Shown: positions 42,875 to 52,577 of the stretch, in pieces
Numbering within the stretch: the first letter of the stretch is position 1
Layout of the letters: each line of letters starts with the position of its first letter
Assembly: GCF_026241205.1 (NCBI RefSeq)
Contig: NZ_JAPFQM010000001.1
Span: 682,001 to 746,000 of the forward strand
Length of the DNA: 64,000 nt
Direction: 5' to 3'
Source: Thermomicrobium sp. 4228-Ro
GTDB lineage: Bacteria; Chloroflexota; Chloroflexia; Thermomicrobiales; Thermomicrobiaceae
Program-made: the position numbers and the translations under genes
Notes under the pieces: generated by a model
What the model saw: the letters and a program-made list of their open reading frames with translations, nothing else
What the model was told of the DNA's origin: nothing
Database searches by the model: none

Positions 42875-44061
42875 ATCGCGCCGGCCTCGCGCATGGCTGC
42901 GATCTGGTCCGCCGTATAACCCAGCTCGCCCAGCACTTCTTCGGTATGCTCGCCGAGCAGCGGTGGGTGGCGGCGGATCATCGCCGGCGTTCTCGAGAAG
43001 CGCCACGGGAAGCCGGTCTGATCGACCGCACCGAGCGTCGGATGCGGTACGCGCTGATGCAGTTCCAAATGCTGCACCTGCGGGTCGGCGAAGACTTCCG
43101 GAACGGTGTAGATCGGGCCACAGGGCACCTGAGCTGCGTCGAGTCGCTGGACGATCTCGGCAGTCGTCAGCGTCCGCGTCACCGCCTCGATACGCTCGAC
43201 CAGTTCCGGCAGGTTCGTGATCCGCCCGGCATTGTCGGCGAAACGCGGATCCGCGAGAAGGTCTTCCAGCCCGAGCGCCCGGCACATCCGAGCGAAAATG
43301 GCGTTGTTCCCTGCAGCGATATTCACATGCCCGTCCGCGCTCCGGAACGTCTGATACGGGGCGACGATCGGGTGCGCATTACCAGTCCGCTTCGGCGTCT
43401 CACCGGTCGCGAAGTAGATCCCAGCCTGGTAGGTGAGCAATGCCACCTGGCCACCCAGCATCGAGGTATCGATGTACTGCCCCTCGCCCGTCTGCGCGCG
43501 ATGGTAGAGTGCCGCCACGATCGCCAGGGCTGCGAACATTCCCGCCCCGATGTCGGCGATCGGGACACCGAACCGGACCGGATCGCCGTCCGGGAAACCG
43601 GTCACGCTCATCAACCCCGACATGCCCTGGACGATCAAATCGTACGCGGTCCGGTCCCTACCGGGTCCAGTCTGACCGAAACCAGAAATCGAGCAATAGA
43701 TGATTTGTGGGCGACGACCGCGTACCGCGTCGTAACCGATACCCAATCGATCGACAGTACCCGGGCTGAAGTTCTCGACGACCACGTCAGCACGATCGAC
43801 CAGGCGCCAAAAGACCTCCTGTCCAGCTGGATGCTTGAGGTCGAGTGTGATACTCCGCTTGTTGCGGTTGACCGAAAGATAGTACGCGCTGACACCATGA
43901 ATGAAAGGCGGGCCCCACGACCGCGTGTCGTCCCCTGTCCCAGGACGCTCGATCTTGATCACGTCCGCGCCGAGATCACCCAGGAGCATGGTACAGTACG
44001 GTCCCGCCATCACGCGCGTCAGGTCGACAACGCGGACGCCGCTCAGCGGAAGTTGTGCCAT
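42871..44061 (-). CDS. CaiB/BaiF family CoA transferase (class III)
   Basis: The 396-residue product is a class III CoA transferase: GVRVVDLTRVMAGPYCTMLLGDLGADVIKIERPGTGDDTR, NRNKRSITLDLKHPAGQE, and GMSGLMSVTGFPDGDPVRFGVPIADIGAGM, whose Asp is the nucleophile (GVPIADIGAG). The C terminus has the usual VPCGPIYTVPEVFADPQVQ. Substrate acyl-CoA unknown. Its 3' end overlaps the ECF gene by 4 bases, convergently. A hairpin lies upstream, after the response regulator gene. Confidence 0.9.
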   Translation of the reverse strand: MAQLPLSGVRVVDLTRVMAGPYCTMLLGDLGADVIKIERPGTGDDTRSWGPPFIHGVSAYYLSVNRNKRSITLDLKHPAGQEVFWRLVDRADVVVENFSPGTVDRLGIGYDAVRGRRPQIIYCSISGFGQTGPGRDRTAYDLIVQGMSGLMSVTGFPDGDPVRFGVPIADIGAGMFAALAIVAALYHRAQTGEGQYIDTSMLGGQVALLTYQAGIYFATGETPKRTGNAHPIVAPYQTFRSADGHVNIAAGNNAIFARMCRALGLEDLLADPRFADNAGRITNLPELVERIEAVTRTLTTAEIVQRLDAAQVPCGPIYTVPEVFADPQVQHLELHQRVPHPTLGAVDQTGFPWRFSRTPAMIRRHPPLLGEHTEEVLGELGYTADQIAAMREAGAI

Positions 44062-44099
44062 CGTCCTTCGCCTCCCACCCGAACCGACAGAACGACGAA

Positions 44100-44119
44100 C
44101 GCCACCGGGTTCGGTGGCG
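44100..44119 (-). terminator. Hairpin between response regulator and CoA transferase genes
   Basis: An 8-bp perfect stem (44100-44107 with 44112-44119) closes the loop GGTT. On the minus strand it is about 40 bp after the response regulator stop and is followed by TTCGTCGTTCTG. It is probably a terminator, with a weak U tract. Confidence 0.5.
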
Positions 44120-44159
44120 CATTCATGGTGGCATACTTCACGACAACGCGCGAGATCGG

Positions 44160-44837
44160 CTACCGCCGTGGCACATCAGTCGGTCGCGGCACCAGGCCGT
44201 GCGAGATGGCGTAGATCACAGCCTGCGTGCGGTCACGGACTCCCAGCTTCTGGAAGAGCGCCGAGAGATTGTTCTTGACTGTACTCTCGGCGAGATGCAA
44301 GGCATCAGCGATCTGCTTGTTGCTGTAACCCTGGGCGAGCAACCGGAGCATGGTCAGCTCGCGATCGGAAAGCTCTTGCCCGCGCGTCGGCGCTTTGGCG
44401 AGAAGCCGCTGATACTCCCGCATCAGGATCGGTGCGAGGTCGGGATCGATCGTCGCACCACCCTCGGCGGCGACATGGATCGCCCGCAGCAGTTCGTCCG
44501 GCTTGCTGTTCTTGACTAGATAACTCCGTGCACCTGCCCGGATCGCGTGCAGCACGTATTCCTCATCGTCGTACATCGTCAGCATGATCACGTGCACGTC
44601 CCGATACTGCTGGGCGATCGCCTCCGTTGCCCGGATTCCGTCCATCCCTGGCATGTTGATGTCCATGAGCACGACATCCGGCCGGTGCCGTTCGACCAAC
44701 TGGAGTGCCTCCTGACCGCTGGCAGCTTCGCCGACGACTTCGATCGCTTCGTCCGTCTCGATGAGCTGGCGCAACCCCTCACGAAACAGATCGTGATCGT
44801 CCACGATCAGCACCCGAATACGGCGTTCGCCTGCCAT
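44160..44837 (-). CDS. NarL/FixJ-type response regulator
   Basis: The 225-residue product has a receiver domain (LIVDDHDLFREGL with acidic pair near 13-14, phospho-acceptor Asp59 in LMDINMPG, and Lys near KNSKP). A linker follows, then a LuxR-type helix-turn-helix (LSDRELTMLRLLAQGYSNKQIADALHLAESTVKNNLSALFQKLGV). It lies 86 bp downstream of a sensor-type gene in the same direction, the usual pairing. The receiver looks intact, so it could be phosphorylated by any kinase even if the neighbour is not functional. Confidence 0.94.
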   Translation of the reverse strand: MAGERRIRVLIVDDHDLFREGLRQLIETDEAIEVVGEAASGQEALQLVERHRPDVVLMDINMPGMDGIRATEAIAQQYRDVHVIMLTMYDDEEYVLHAIRAGARSYLVKNSKPDELLRAIHVAAEGGATIDPDLAPILMREYQRLLAKAPTRGQELSDRELTMLRLLAQGYSNKQIADALHLAESTVKNNLSALFQKLGVRDRTQAVIYAISHGLVPRPTDVPRR

Positions 44838-44923
44838 CTCGCGCTCCTACTATGCCCTGTGCAACCGATCGGAGACGATCTGTCCCCAGTTCTCATTCAA
44901 CTCCATTCCCACCCCTTTCGTCA

Positions 44924-47140
44924 TCACCGGTTCGTCCCAATCGGGACTCGAGTCTGGGAAGCCAGGACATCAGGCCGTATCGAGATCGCCACCGCTGTCC
45001 CGCCTTCCGGTAAGCCAGTAGCCCGGATCGTCCCCCCGAGCACGCGCACCCACTCTTCTACCAGCGCCACGCTGGGCAATCGCACCCAGCTCTCGTACCC
45101 GGCCCATTTGCCGTCATCGGCGATGACCAGCAAGATCGCCCCGTCCCGTTGCTGCCGCACCCGGACGACCAATCGCGTGATGCCGACCGGCAGTCGTGCC
45201 CGCTCGATCAGCGTCTGCGTGATCCGGTAGAGCTTTTCTTCCAAATCAGGCGTCGGTCGCTCTGGCACGTCGCCGAAAAATTCGATGGTTATCCCGGTCG
45301 TCCGCTCCAGCTGCGTGACGAAGTCCCGCAATGCGGCAACGAGTCCGAGATGGTCGAGCGAGGCCGGTCGCAAGCGGAAAATCGTATCACGGAGCGTTGC
45401 GATATGCTCGGCCAGTCGATCGCGCACCTGCTCCAGTTCGAGCACCGTTTGCTCGAGCGGTTGCTGATCTGCCCGGCGCAACGTCAACTCGATGCGGTAC
45501 AGCGTCGAGGCGAGTCCCTGCAACACGTTCGTGTGGATCGTCTCGACGAGTCGGCGACGCTCATCTTCCTCGACCGCCAGCGCATCCAGCAACGCCTGCC
45601 CACGGCGGTCCGGCTCCGCACTCGAGCGGGCACGACGGACCAGATCGGCCCGGGCTGGCTCGACCAACGCAGCCAGCCACCGCAGGAGCTGCTCGAGGTT
45701 CGCGGTCGGCTCCTCGCGCGCGCTCGCCAGGACGAGGGCTCCCGTTCCCGAACCGAGCGGAACCACGAGCAGCGAGCGCGCAGCGACACCTTCCGGTACC
45801 ACCGATTGCCACTGCTCGCGTTGCGCATCCCCCAAGCGAACTGGCTCGGCGTTCCGAAGGAGTGGGCCGAACAGATCCTGGGCGAGGGACACGCTCCGCA
45901 CTGGAAGCGTTGCACCATCACCGACCCAAAACCAGAGCAGTCGGTCACCGTCCCGCAGCACCAGTGCCGACGCGACGGCGTCCGGCTCGCGACTCACCAG
46001 ACTCCAGAGGAATGCACTGACGCTCGACGGCTCGCTGACTGCGATCAGCGTCGTCAGTGCTTCCTCGTACCGGCGGGTGAGGGATCGCGCGGTACTCGCT
46101 CGTTCTTCGGCATCGAGCCAGGCGAGCAGACCGACGAGTGCCGGTGCGATCCCTTCCAGGGCACGAAGCCCTTCTTCCGCAGCTTCCGGATCCGCTCTTC
46201 GCCAAACGACGAGAACGAGACCACGAGCCCGCTCCACGATGACCGGAAGCGGCACGGCGATCACGCTCGCCACTTCCTGCGGGAAGAGAAGGCCGATGCC
46301 GTCCGCTTCCGACAAGCGCTCACCCCGGCCACGCTCGAGCACCCCGCGCAGGATCCCAGTCACGCGCGTCGTCGCGAGCGCTGCAGGGTCGGGGAACAAC
46401 GATGCGTCGCCCTGGGTCACGAGCAACTCAGGGCGGTCGCCCGGTGCCCAGCGGACGAGCAGGGCTGCATCCGCACGCGTCCGCCAGCGTACTACCTCCA
46501 GCACACGAACGAGGGATTCCCGCGCAGTCGACACGGACGCGAGAGCCTCCGCGAGCAGCGTGCTCGTCCACGCTCGATCGGTGGTCTGCCTCTCGCTCGC
46601 CAGCAGCTCGAGAGCCAGGAGCGGCGCCAGGAGCGATGCGACCGTGCGCTGGTCCGGAGCGAACGGCTCGTCGCGATACCTTCCCACGTCCAGCCGGCCG
46701 ACGATCCGGTCACCAGCAGCGAGCGGCAAGACCAAGAGCTGTCGAACCCCGTCGCGCTGGAACTCTTCGATATCCAGAGTCGAGAGGAGCGGCCCGACTC
46801 CGATATCCGACACCCGTCCGGTCGCTGCTTCACGAGGGCCCAGACGCTCGAAACCCAACGGGAACGGGCGCGTCGCGATCGGCTCGACAGTGAGCCCCTG
46901 AGCCACGACGAGGCGCAATTGCCGCTCAGGGACGACACGCCAGATCCGGACGAGATCGGCATCGACCGCACGCTGGAGCGCTGCAGCGACAGCCTGCCAG
47001 TCGAGCGCGTCGGGAGCTGTCCGCCCGAGGAGTTCTATGAAGTGCTCGAGCCATGAGGGAACGGGTCGCTCACCCGCCTTCGTGACCGGTTCGGCCCTCG
47101 CCTTCCCCCTCGTTAGCCAGCGCAGGCGACCGTCAGTCAT
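44924..47140 (-). CDS. GAF-domain sensor protein with degenerate histidine-kinase core
   Basis: The 738-residue product has three GAF-like repeats in about 50-500 and a NarX-like dimerisation region around His536 (EDERRRLVETIHTNVLQGL). The usual acidic residue after His is Thr here. In the ATPase part, the N box (expected EALNN near LYRIxQ) reads RITQTLIERARLP and lacks the Mg-binding Asn. The G1 region is DDGKWAGYES. These changes suggest weak or no kinase activity. ATG 47140 follows GGGAAGG. It probably signals to the response regulator that follows; it may act as a phosphatase or sequestering sensor. Confidence 0.8.
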   Translation of the reverse strand: MTDGRLRWLTRGKARAEPVTKAGERPVPSWLEHFIELLGRTAPDALDWQAVAAALQRAVDADLVRIWRVVPERQLRLVVAQGLTVEPIATRPFPLGFERLGPREAATGRVSDIGVGPLLSTLDIEEFQRDGVRQLLVLPLAAGDRIVGRLDVGRYRDEPFAPDQRTVASLLAPLLALELLASERQTTDRAWTSTLLAEALASVSTARESLVRVLEVVRWRTRADAALLVRWAPGDRPELLVTQGDASLFPDPAALATTRVTGILRGVLERGRGERLSEADGIGLLFPQEVASVIAVPLPVIVERARGLVLVVWRRADPEAAEEGLRALEGIAPALVGLLAWLDAEERASTARSLTRRYEEALTTLIAVSEPSSVSAFLWSLVSREPDAVASALVLRDGDRLLWFWVGDGATLPVRSVSLAQDLFGPLLRNAEPVRLGDAQREQWQSVVPEGVAARSLLVVPLGSGTGALVLASAREEPTANLEQLLRWLAALVEPARADLVRRARSSAEPDRRGQALLDALAVEEDERRRLVETIHTNVLQGLASTLYRIELTLRRADQQPLEQTVLELEQVRDRLAEHIATLRDTIFRLRPASLDHLGLVAALRDFVTQLERTTGITIEFFGDVPERPTPDLEEKLYRITQTLIERARLPVGITRLVVRVRQQRDGAILLVIADDGKWAGYESWVRLPSVALVEEWVRVLGGTIRATGLPEGGTAVAISIRPDVLASQTRVPIGTNR

Positions 47141-47298
47141 CGTGCCTTCCCGAAAGGCGTTGACCGACACACCCATCGAATCCATCGACAGTCAGCGTTT
47201 CCGGGAGGAGTATCATCGGTACCGGTCCGTGCGGGAGGCTGGTCCCCGAGTAATCGTCCGGATGGTCGCGATCGAGACAGGGAGAACGAACGGGTACC

Positions 47299-48063
47299 GT
47301 GCTGGGGTTGACCTTTTTGGGGACAGGAACATCGAACGGCATACCGGTGATCGGTTGCCGGTGCCGCACCTGTACGTCGGTCGACCCACGTGACCGGCGC
47401 ACGCGCTGTTCGGCCGTGTTGCACCTGAGCGATCGCAATCTCCTGATCGACACCGCACCGGAACTGCGCCTCCAAGCCATCGCCGTCGGCTTGAGCCGCC
47501 TCGACGCGGTGCTCTTCACCCATGCGCACGCTGATCATGTCGGTGGATTCGACGACCTGCGTCAGTTCAACTACCTCCGTCAAGCGCCCGTTCCAGTCTT
47601 CGCTGATCCGCACACCGCGCGCGAACTCCGGACGCGGTTCGGGTACGCCTTTAGCGAGCCATTGCCCTTTTACGGTGGCAAGCCCGACATCGAGTTGCAT
47701 GAATTCACCGGACCTTTCGAGCTGTTCGGGTGCCAGATCGTCCCGATCCCGGTGCGGCACGGCAACTGGACAGTCTATGGATTCCGCTGCGGGCCGCTGG
47801 CGTACGTCACCGACGCGAAGACGATTCCGGCTTCGTCGCTCGAGCTCCTCAGCGGTGTCGAAGTGCTCGTCCTCAACGCCTTGCGCGATCGCCCGCACCC
47901 GACACACTTGAGTCTGGCGGAAGCTCTGGCCATTGTCGAGCGAGTCCGCCCGCGACGAACCTATTTGACCCACGTCAGTCATGAAGTGTTACACACCGAC
48001 TGGAGCGAGCGTCTGCCGAAACAGGTCTTCCTCGCGTACGATGGACTGCAGGTGTGGGTATGA
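47299..48063 (+). CDS. MBL-fold metallohydrolase (PhnP-like)
   Basis: The 254-residue metallo-beta-lactamase-fold protein opens with FLGTGTSNGIPVIGCRCRTC and has the metal motif HAHADH at 75-80. It also has VRHGNWTVYGFRCGPLAYVTDAK and the C-terminal TYLTHVSHEV. The cysteine-rich GCRCRTC start is like PhnP phosphodiesterases, which act on cyclic phosphates. The start is GTG at 47299; a longer ribosome spacing makes it less sure. The stop overlaps the next gene by ATGA, so a link to a secreted protein is implied but unexplained. Confidence 0.85.
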   Translation: MLGLTFLGTGTSNGIPVIGCRCRTCTSVDPRDRRTRCSAVLHLSDRNLLIDTAPELRLQAIAVGLSRLDAVLFTHAHADHVGGFDDLRQFNYLRQAPVPVFADPHTARELRTRFGYAFSEPLPFYGGKPDIELHEFTGPFELFGCQIVPIPVRHGNWTVYGFRCGPLAYVTDAKTIPASSLELLSGVEVLVLNALRDRPHPTHLSLAEALAIVERVRPRRTYLTHVSHEVLHTDWSERLPKQVFLAYDGLQVWV

Positions 48064-49574
48064 GTGCGGGGAGGAACAGCATCGTGCCAGTTCGACGAAT
48101 TGTCGGAGTCCTGGCACTCGTGTCGACACTGGCCTTCGGTTGGCTCCCGGCATCGTCCGCACAGGCCGAGACGAACACGTTCGCGGACGCAGCCTTCGCC
48201 GCGCGCTGGGAACGCGTCGATCGTCCCGTCGCGGCTGGCGTGGTCCAACGCTCGTGGATCTGGGGACCGACCCCACTCACCGGTGGTCTCACCGAGCGCT
48301 ACCAAGAGTCGCCCGATCGCACCCGGCTCGTCCAGTACTTCGACAAGGGTCGCATGGAACTCACGCATCCGGAGGGTGACCCGAGTGCGGAATGGTTCGT
48401 CACCGGTGGGCTCCTGACGCGAGAGCTCGTCAGCGGGCGCATCCAGATCGGGGACCAGCTTTTCCTGGACGCTGGTCGCGGGGCATCCGTTCCAGTCGCG
48501 GGTGACCCAGACAACCCCTTTCCCACCTATGCCGACCTGGCGTGGGTTGTCGACCGATCACAGCCGGATCGTACCGGTCAAGCAGCGACTGCCGTGCTAA
48601 GTCCCGAAGGATGGTCGGAGCGCCCGGACGCTACCGAAGATCCCGACGTGGAGTTCGTCCGCTACATCACCTACACCGGCCCGGTCGGCGAGCCGGTCGG
48701 CTACAACATTCCACGTGCCTTCTGGACCTTCATGACCCAACCCGGCCTCATCTGGCAGGGAGACCATGTGGTCGAGGCCGATCCCGTGTTCGACTGGCTC
48801 TTCGTGCTCGGTTACCCCATCGCTGATCCGTTTTGGGTTCAGGTTCGCGTGCGTGGGCAGCCGACGTGGGTGCTCGTGCAGCCATTCGAGCGGCGTATCC
48901 TGACCTATACGCCGAGCAATCCTCCCGGCTGGCGCGTCGAGATGGGCAATATCGGCCAGCACTACCTCCGGTGGCGGTACGCGCAGACACCGCCGCTCTC
49001 GGTCGATGGCGATTCCGCCGTCTATGGGCTGGCACCCGGTACGCGGAGCGTCTACTCTTCGTCGAGCCGCCTCGACGAGACCTGGCAGGTTTCCGGGCCC
49101 AGCACGAGCTTCATCGCTGGCTCGCAACTGATCGTGCGCGAAGAGCTCCGCGGCTCCAGCCGCTGGTACACCTACTGGGCAGTAACGGAACAGGGGCTCG
49201 CGCTGGCTGGCTGGGAACGCTTCACGCGGGCAGGCACCTTCATCGAGACAGTCGTGTTCTGGCCAGCGTTAGCCATCCTCGCGCCCGATCGACTGCACGA
49301 AGGACAGTCGTGGGAATCGACCGCGACCTATCTCTCGACCCGGGTCGGTGCGCACACCATCACGTTGCGGGTCAGCGTGGACGAACAAGCGCTCGTCGGC
49401 ACACCATATGGTGTTGTTCCTGCCTGGCGTCTCACGTTCGAGACGAGCGACCCACCCACCCTCGTCCTCTCGTATCTCGACAGTACGCTCTGGTTCAGTC
49501 CGAACCTCGGCATCGTCCAGTGGACGACCGATCGCTACGCTGCCCAACTCCGGGAGTTCACACTCCCTTCCTGA
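48060..49574 (+). CDS. Secreted protein with divergent LGFP-like modules
   Basis: The 504-residue product starts with a signal peptide (cleavage after SSAQA). The first 310 residues hold modules like those of the L,D-transpeptidase that follows: LVQYFDKGRMELTHPE and, better, LGYPIADPFW ... VLVQPFERRILTYTPSN ... GNIGQHYLRWRY. The last 170 residues form an unrelated beta-rich domain (SSSRLDETWQVSG ... VGAHTITLRVSVDE) that I do not recognise. ATG 48060 overlaps the MBL gene's stop. A cell-surface role is likely from the signal peptide and modules. Confidence 0.8.
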   Translation: MSAGRNSIVPVRRIVGVLALVSTLAFGWLPASSAQAETNTFADAAFAARWERVDRPVAAGVVQRSWIWGPTPLTGGLTERYQESPDRTRLVQYFDKGRMELTHPEGDPSAEWFVTGGLLTRELVSGRIQIGDQLFLDAGRGASVPVAGDPDNPFPTYADLAWVVDRSQPDRTGQAATAVLSPEGWSERPDATEDPDVEFVRYITYTGPVGEPVGYNIPRAFWTFMTQPGLIWQGDHVVEADPVFDWLFVLGYPIADPFWVQVRVRGQPTWVLVQPFERRILTYTPSNPPGWRVEMGNIGQHYLRWRYAQTPPLSVDGDSAVYGLAPGTRSVYSSSSRLDETWQVSGPSTSFIAGSQLIVREELRGSSRWYTYWAVTEQGLALAGWERFTRAGTFIETVVFWPALAILAPDRLHEGQSWESTATYLSTRVGAHTITLRVSVDEQALVGTPYGVVPAWRLTFETSDPPTLVLSYLDSTLWFSPNLGIVQWTTDRYAAQLREFTLPS

Positions 49575-49673
49575 CCAGTGTGGAACCGATCCCAACGGTC
49601 GTGCGTTAGACTCTTATGAGGAGGTCGCCACTGACTGGTGGCGACGGACTGCAGGGTAGGGAAGGGGTCGTGG

Positions 49674-51047
49674 ATGCCTCGTCGTTTCCAGCTGCCTCTC
49701 GGCATCGTCCTCACGCTCGTTCTGCTGACCGTTTCGCTCGCCCCGGTCACCAAGATCACCCATGCAGCGAACTGGCACGGGTTAGTGCTGTACTTTCCTC
49801 AAACTGGGCACCACCTGAGCGGCGATTTTCTCTGGGCTTGGATCAGTAACGGCGGGCTCATGACGTTCGGCTATCCGATCACCGAGCCGTTCACGCAGGA
49901 CGGCATGGTGGTGCAGTACTTCGAGCGGGCCCGCTTCGAATACCATCCGGAAAACCAGGGGACGCGGTACACCGTCCTGGCCACACTGCTCGGCAATTGG
50001 ATCACCGAGGGGCGCCGCAACGAAGCGGCCTTCCGTCCGCTTCGGATCGATCCGAACGTGGCGAACAACGATCCCAACCGGCGCTTCTTCCCCGAGACCG
50101 GCCACACGCTGGCGTACGGCTTCAAGGCCTACTGGGAGGCGAACGGCGGACTCTCTACCTTCGGCTACCCGATCTCGGAGGAATTCACCGAGTGGAATCC
50201 GGATACTGGTGAGTACTACACGGTGCAGTATTTCGAGCGGGCGCGCTTCGAGTACCACCCGGAGAATAAGGGGACGCCGTTCGAAGTCTTGCTGGGTCGC
50301 TTGGGCGTGCAGTACGCCCAGGCGCGTGGCGTCGATACGAGTCCCGTCCCGAAGCGCCCCGAGGCGATCGAGGTTCCACCGCAGCTCCTGGACTACCGCT
50401 GGTCCCGTGCGGTCTCGACCGACGACGGTGCCGTCTTCGGCAGGGTCACTGCCTCGACGCTGGCGATCCGGAGTGCACCCAGCAACGCCGCTTCGGTCAT
50501 CGCCTGGACCTATGCCCGGCACCCGGTGCCGATCCGCGGCCTCACGGTCGGTGACCCAGTGGACGGCAACCCGATTTGGTACGAGCTGGGCGAGAGCCGG
50601 TACGTCGCTGCCGCCATGGTCGAGCCGCTGGTTCCTGACCTCCCGCCGCAGCGCTTCGGTGGCCACTGGGTCGACGTGAGCTTGCGCTCCTTCTACGCGG
50701 TCGCCTACGACGGTGACCGCCCGGTCTATGTCGCCATCATCACGGCCGGGCGCGACGGCAAGACGCCAACCGGCGTGTACCAGATCTTCTACCGCGTCCG
50801 CAACGAGACGATGGATGCTGCAACGGTGGGCATACCACCCGGCTCGCCCGGGTATTATTACTTAACGAACGTTCAGTTCACGCAGTACTTCAAGTCCGGT
50901 GGGTACGCCATCCACGGGAACTACTGGACACCGCCGTCGCAGTTCGGCGGCTTCACCTCGAACGGCTGCGTCGGGCTGCTCAACAGCGACGCCGAGTGGT
51001 TCTGGAACTTCCTGGATATCGGGTCGGTCGTGAGTATCCATTACTGA
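49674..51047 (+). CDS. Secreted L,D-transpeptidase with two LGFP-like modules
   Basis: The 457-residue product has a signal peptide (ends THA-A), then two near-copies of an 80-residue module. Each has TFGYPI, VQYFERARFEYHPEN, and a short linker (about 30-125 and 135-225). An SH3-like part follows (about 255-325). A C-terminal YkuD domain carries catalytic His414 (HGNYW) and Cys432 (SNGCVG). L,D-transpeptidases crosslink peptidoglycan or anchor proteins to it. The modules probably fix the enzyme in the wall. Another module-bearing protein lies just upstream. Confidence 0.9.
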   Translation: MPRRFQLPLGIVLTLVLLTVSLAPVTKITHAANWHGLVLYFPQTGHHLSGDFLWAWISNGGLMTFGYPITEPFTQDGMVVQYFERARFEYHPENQGTRYTVLATLLGNWITEGRRNEAAFRPLRIDPNVANNDPNRRFFPETGHTLAYGFKAYWEANGGLSTFGYPISEEFTEWNPDTGEYYTVQYFERARFEYHPENKGTPFEVLLGRLGVQYAQARGVDTSPVPKRPEAIEVPPQLLDYRWSRAVSTDDGAVFGRVTASTLAIRSAPSNAASVIAWTYARHPVPIRGLTVGDPVDGNPIWYELGESRYVAAAMVEPLVPDLPPQRFGGHWVDVSLRSFYAVAYDGDRPVYVAIITAGRDGKTPTGVYQIFYRVRNETMDAATVGIPPGSPGYYYLTNVQFTQYFKSGGYAIHGNYWTPPSQFGGFTSNGCVGLLNSDAEWFWNFLDIGSVVSIHY

Positions 51048-51164
51048 ACGAGAGGATCGCTGGGCGAAAGGGGATCGGCGAACCCGGCATCACCTCGCTC
51101 AGCTGTCCCTCCGTATCGACTCGAGGAGCGTGTCCCCGGCGAACGAGCGAGCGGAAAACTGCCG

Positions 51165-52577
51165 ATGGTGACAGCGATCTGGTGGATACGGCGCGACCTC
51201 CGTCTGTACGACAACCAGGCGCTGCACGCAGCCCTCGCTCGAGCGGAACGACTGTTACCCCTGTTCGTCCTCGACCCGCACCTGCTCGAAGGGCCTGCGA
51301 GGAGTCCGCGCCGGAACGCCTTCCTGCTCGCTGCGCTTCGGTCGCTCGATGCGGAGTTACAGCGGCGCGGCAGCGCGCTCACGGTTGTCCGCGGTGACCC
51401 GGTCACGGTGGTGCCGGAGCTCGCGCGTGCACTCCGGGCCACAGTCGTCGCCGAAGAGGACGCGACACCCTATGCGCAGCGCCGCGACCGCTCGGTCGGT
51501 CTGCGTTGCCCGCTCCTGCTCGTTCCCGGTTCGACGATCCGGCCCCTCGGTTCAGTGCGGACACCACACGGCACCGCATACCGCATCTATACCCAGTTCG
51601 TCCGTGCCTGGCGTGCACTGCCCCAGCCCAGCTGTGAAGACCTCCTTCCAGCTCCGCCGGTCCTCCCGCCTCCTCCGGCGGAGATCGCCGGGAAGTTGTC
51701 GCTCACGGAAACGGCGGAAGCAACCCGGTTCGAAGCGAGCGAAGCGGCGGCACGCCAGCGACTCGCTCGCTTCCTCTCTGAGGGTATCGCTCGCTATCAC
51801 GAAAGCCGCAATCTGCTCGATGGGAGCGGGAGTTCCCAGCTGTCGCCCTATTTTCGCTTCGGCCTACTCAGCGTCCGCGAAGCCTACTGCCGCGCAGCGC
51901 ACGCGCGCAGCGTTCCTGAGGCAGCTCAGGGTGCCCAGGCGTGGGTCGGGGAGTTACTGTGGCGCGAGTTTTATTACCATTTGCTCGCCCTCCATCCCGA
52001 GTTCGCTCGCACCAGTATGCATCCCGCATTCCAAAACAGACCCTGGCCAGGTGATTTGCGGCACCTCGCTGCTTGGCAGCAGGGAGAGACCGGCTATCCG
52101 GTCGTCGATGCCGCGATGCGCCAGCTGGTGACCGAGGGCTGGATCAGTAACCGGGCACGGATGATCGTCGCCAACTTCCTCACGAAGCTCCTGCTCATCG
52201 ACTGGCGACGAGGGGAACGCTTCTTTCGCCAGCAACTTCTCGACGGAGACCTGGCTGCGAACGCCGGCGGCTGGCAATGGTCAGCCGGTACCGGAACCGA
52301 TGCTGCGCCGTACTTCCGCATCTTCAATCCTGTCGTGCAAGGACAACGCTACGACCCAGAGGGGACGTGGGTCCGTCGCTGGGTTCCGGAGCTGGCCGAT
52401 ATCCCGACCGACTACCTCTACGCTCCGTGGCGCATGCCACCCCTCGTCCAGCAAGCAGCCCGCTGCGTGATCGGTCAGGATTACCCGGCTCCGATCGTCG
52501 ACTATGCGACTGCTCGTCACCGCGCTCTCGCGTGGTTCCGGCTCGTGCTCGGGCGATCGGATGACGGGGATACGTGA
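51165..52577 (+). CDS. phrB: Deoxyribodipyrimidine photolyase
   Basis: The 470-residue photolyase has the N-terminal alpha/beta antenna domain (IWWIRRDLRLYDNQALHAAL). The FAD-binding helical domain shows GELLWREFYYHLLALHP, NRPWPGDLRHLAAWQQGETGYPVVDAAMRQL and WISNRARMIVANFL. The Trp-rich GGWQWSAGTGTDAAPYFRIFNP is near the C terminus. It repairs cyclobutane pyrimidine dimers using blue light. Its stop overlaps the next gene's start (TGATG), which encodes a carotenoid-type FAD oxidoreductase: both suit photoprotection. Confidence 0.95.
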   Translation: MVTAIWWIRRDLRLYDNQALHAALARAERLLPLFVLDPHLLEGPARSPRRNAFLLAALRSLDAELQRRGSALTVVRGDPVTVVPELARALRATVVAEEDATPYAQRRDRSVGLRCPLLLVPGSTIRPLGSVRTPHGTAYRIYTQFVRAWRALPQPSCEDLLPAPPVLPPPPAEIAGKLSLTETAEATRFEASEAAARQRLARFLSEGIARYHESRNLLDGSGSSQLSPYFRFGLLSVREAYCRAAHARSVPEAAQGAQAWVGELLWREFYYHLLALHPEFARTSMHPAFQNRPWPGDLRHLAAWQQGETGYPVVDAAMRQLVTEGWISNRARMIVANFLTKLLLIDWRRGERFFRQQLLDGDLAANAGGWQWSAGTGTDAAPYFRIFNPVVQGQRYDPEGTWVRRWVPELADIPTDYLYAPWRMPPLVQQAARCVIGQDYPAPIVDYATARHRALAWFRLVLGRSDDGDT

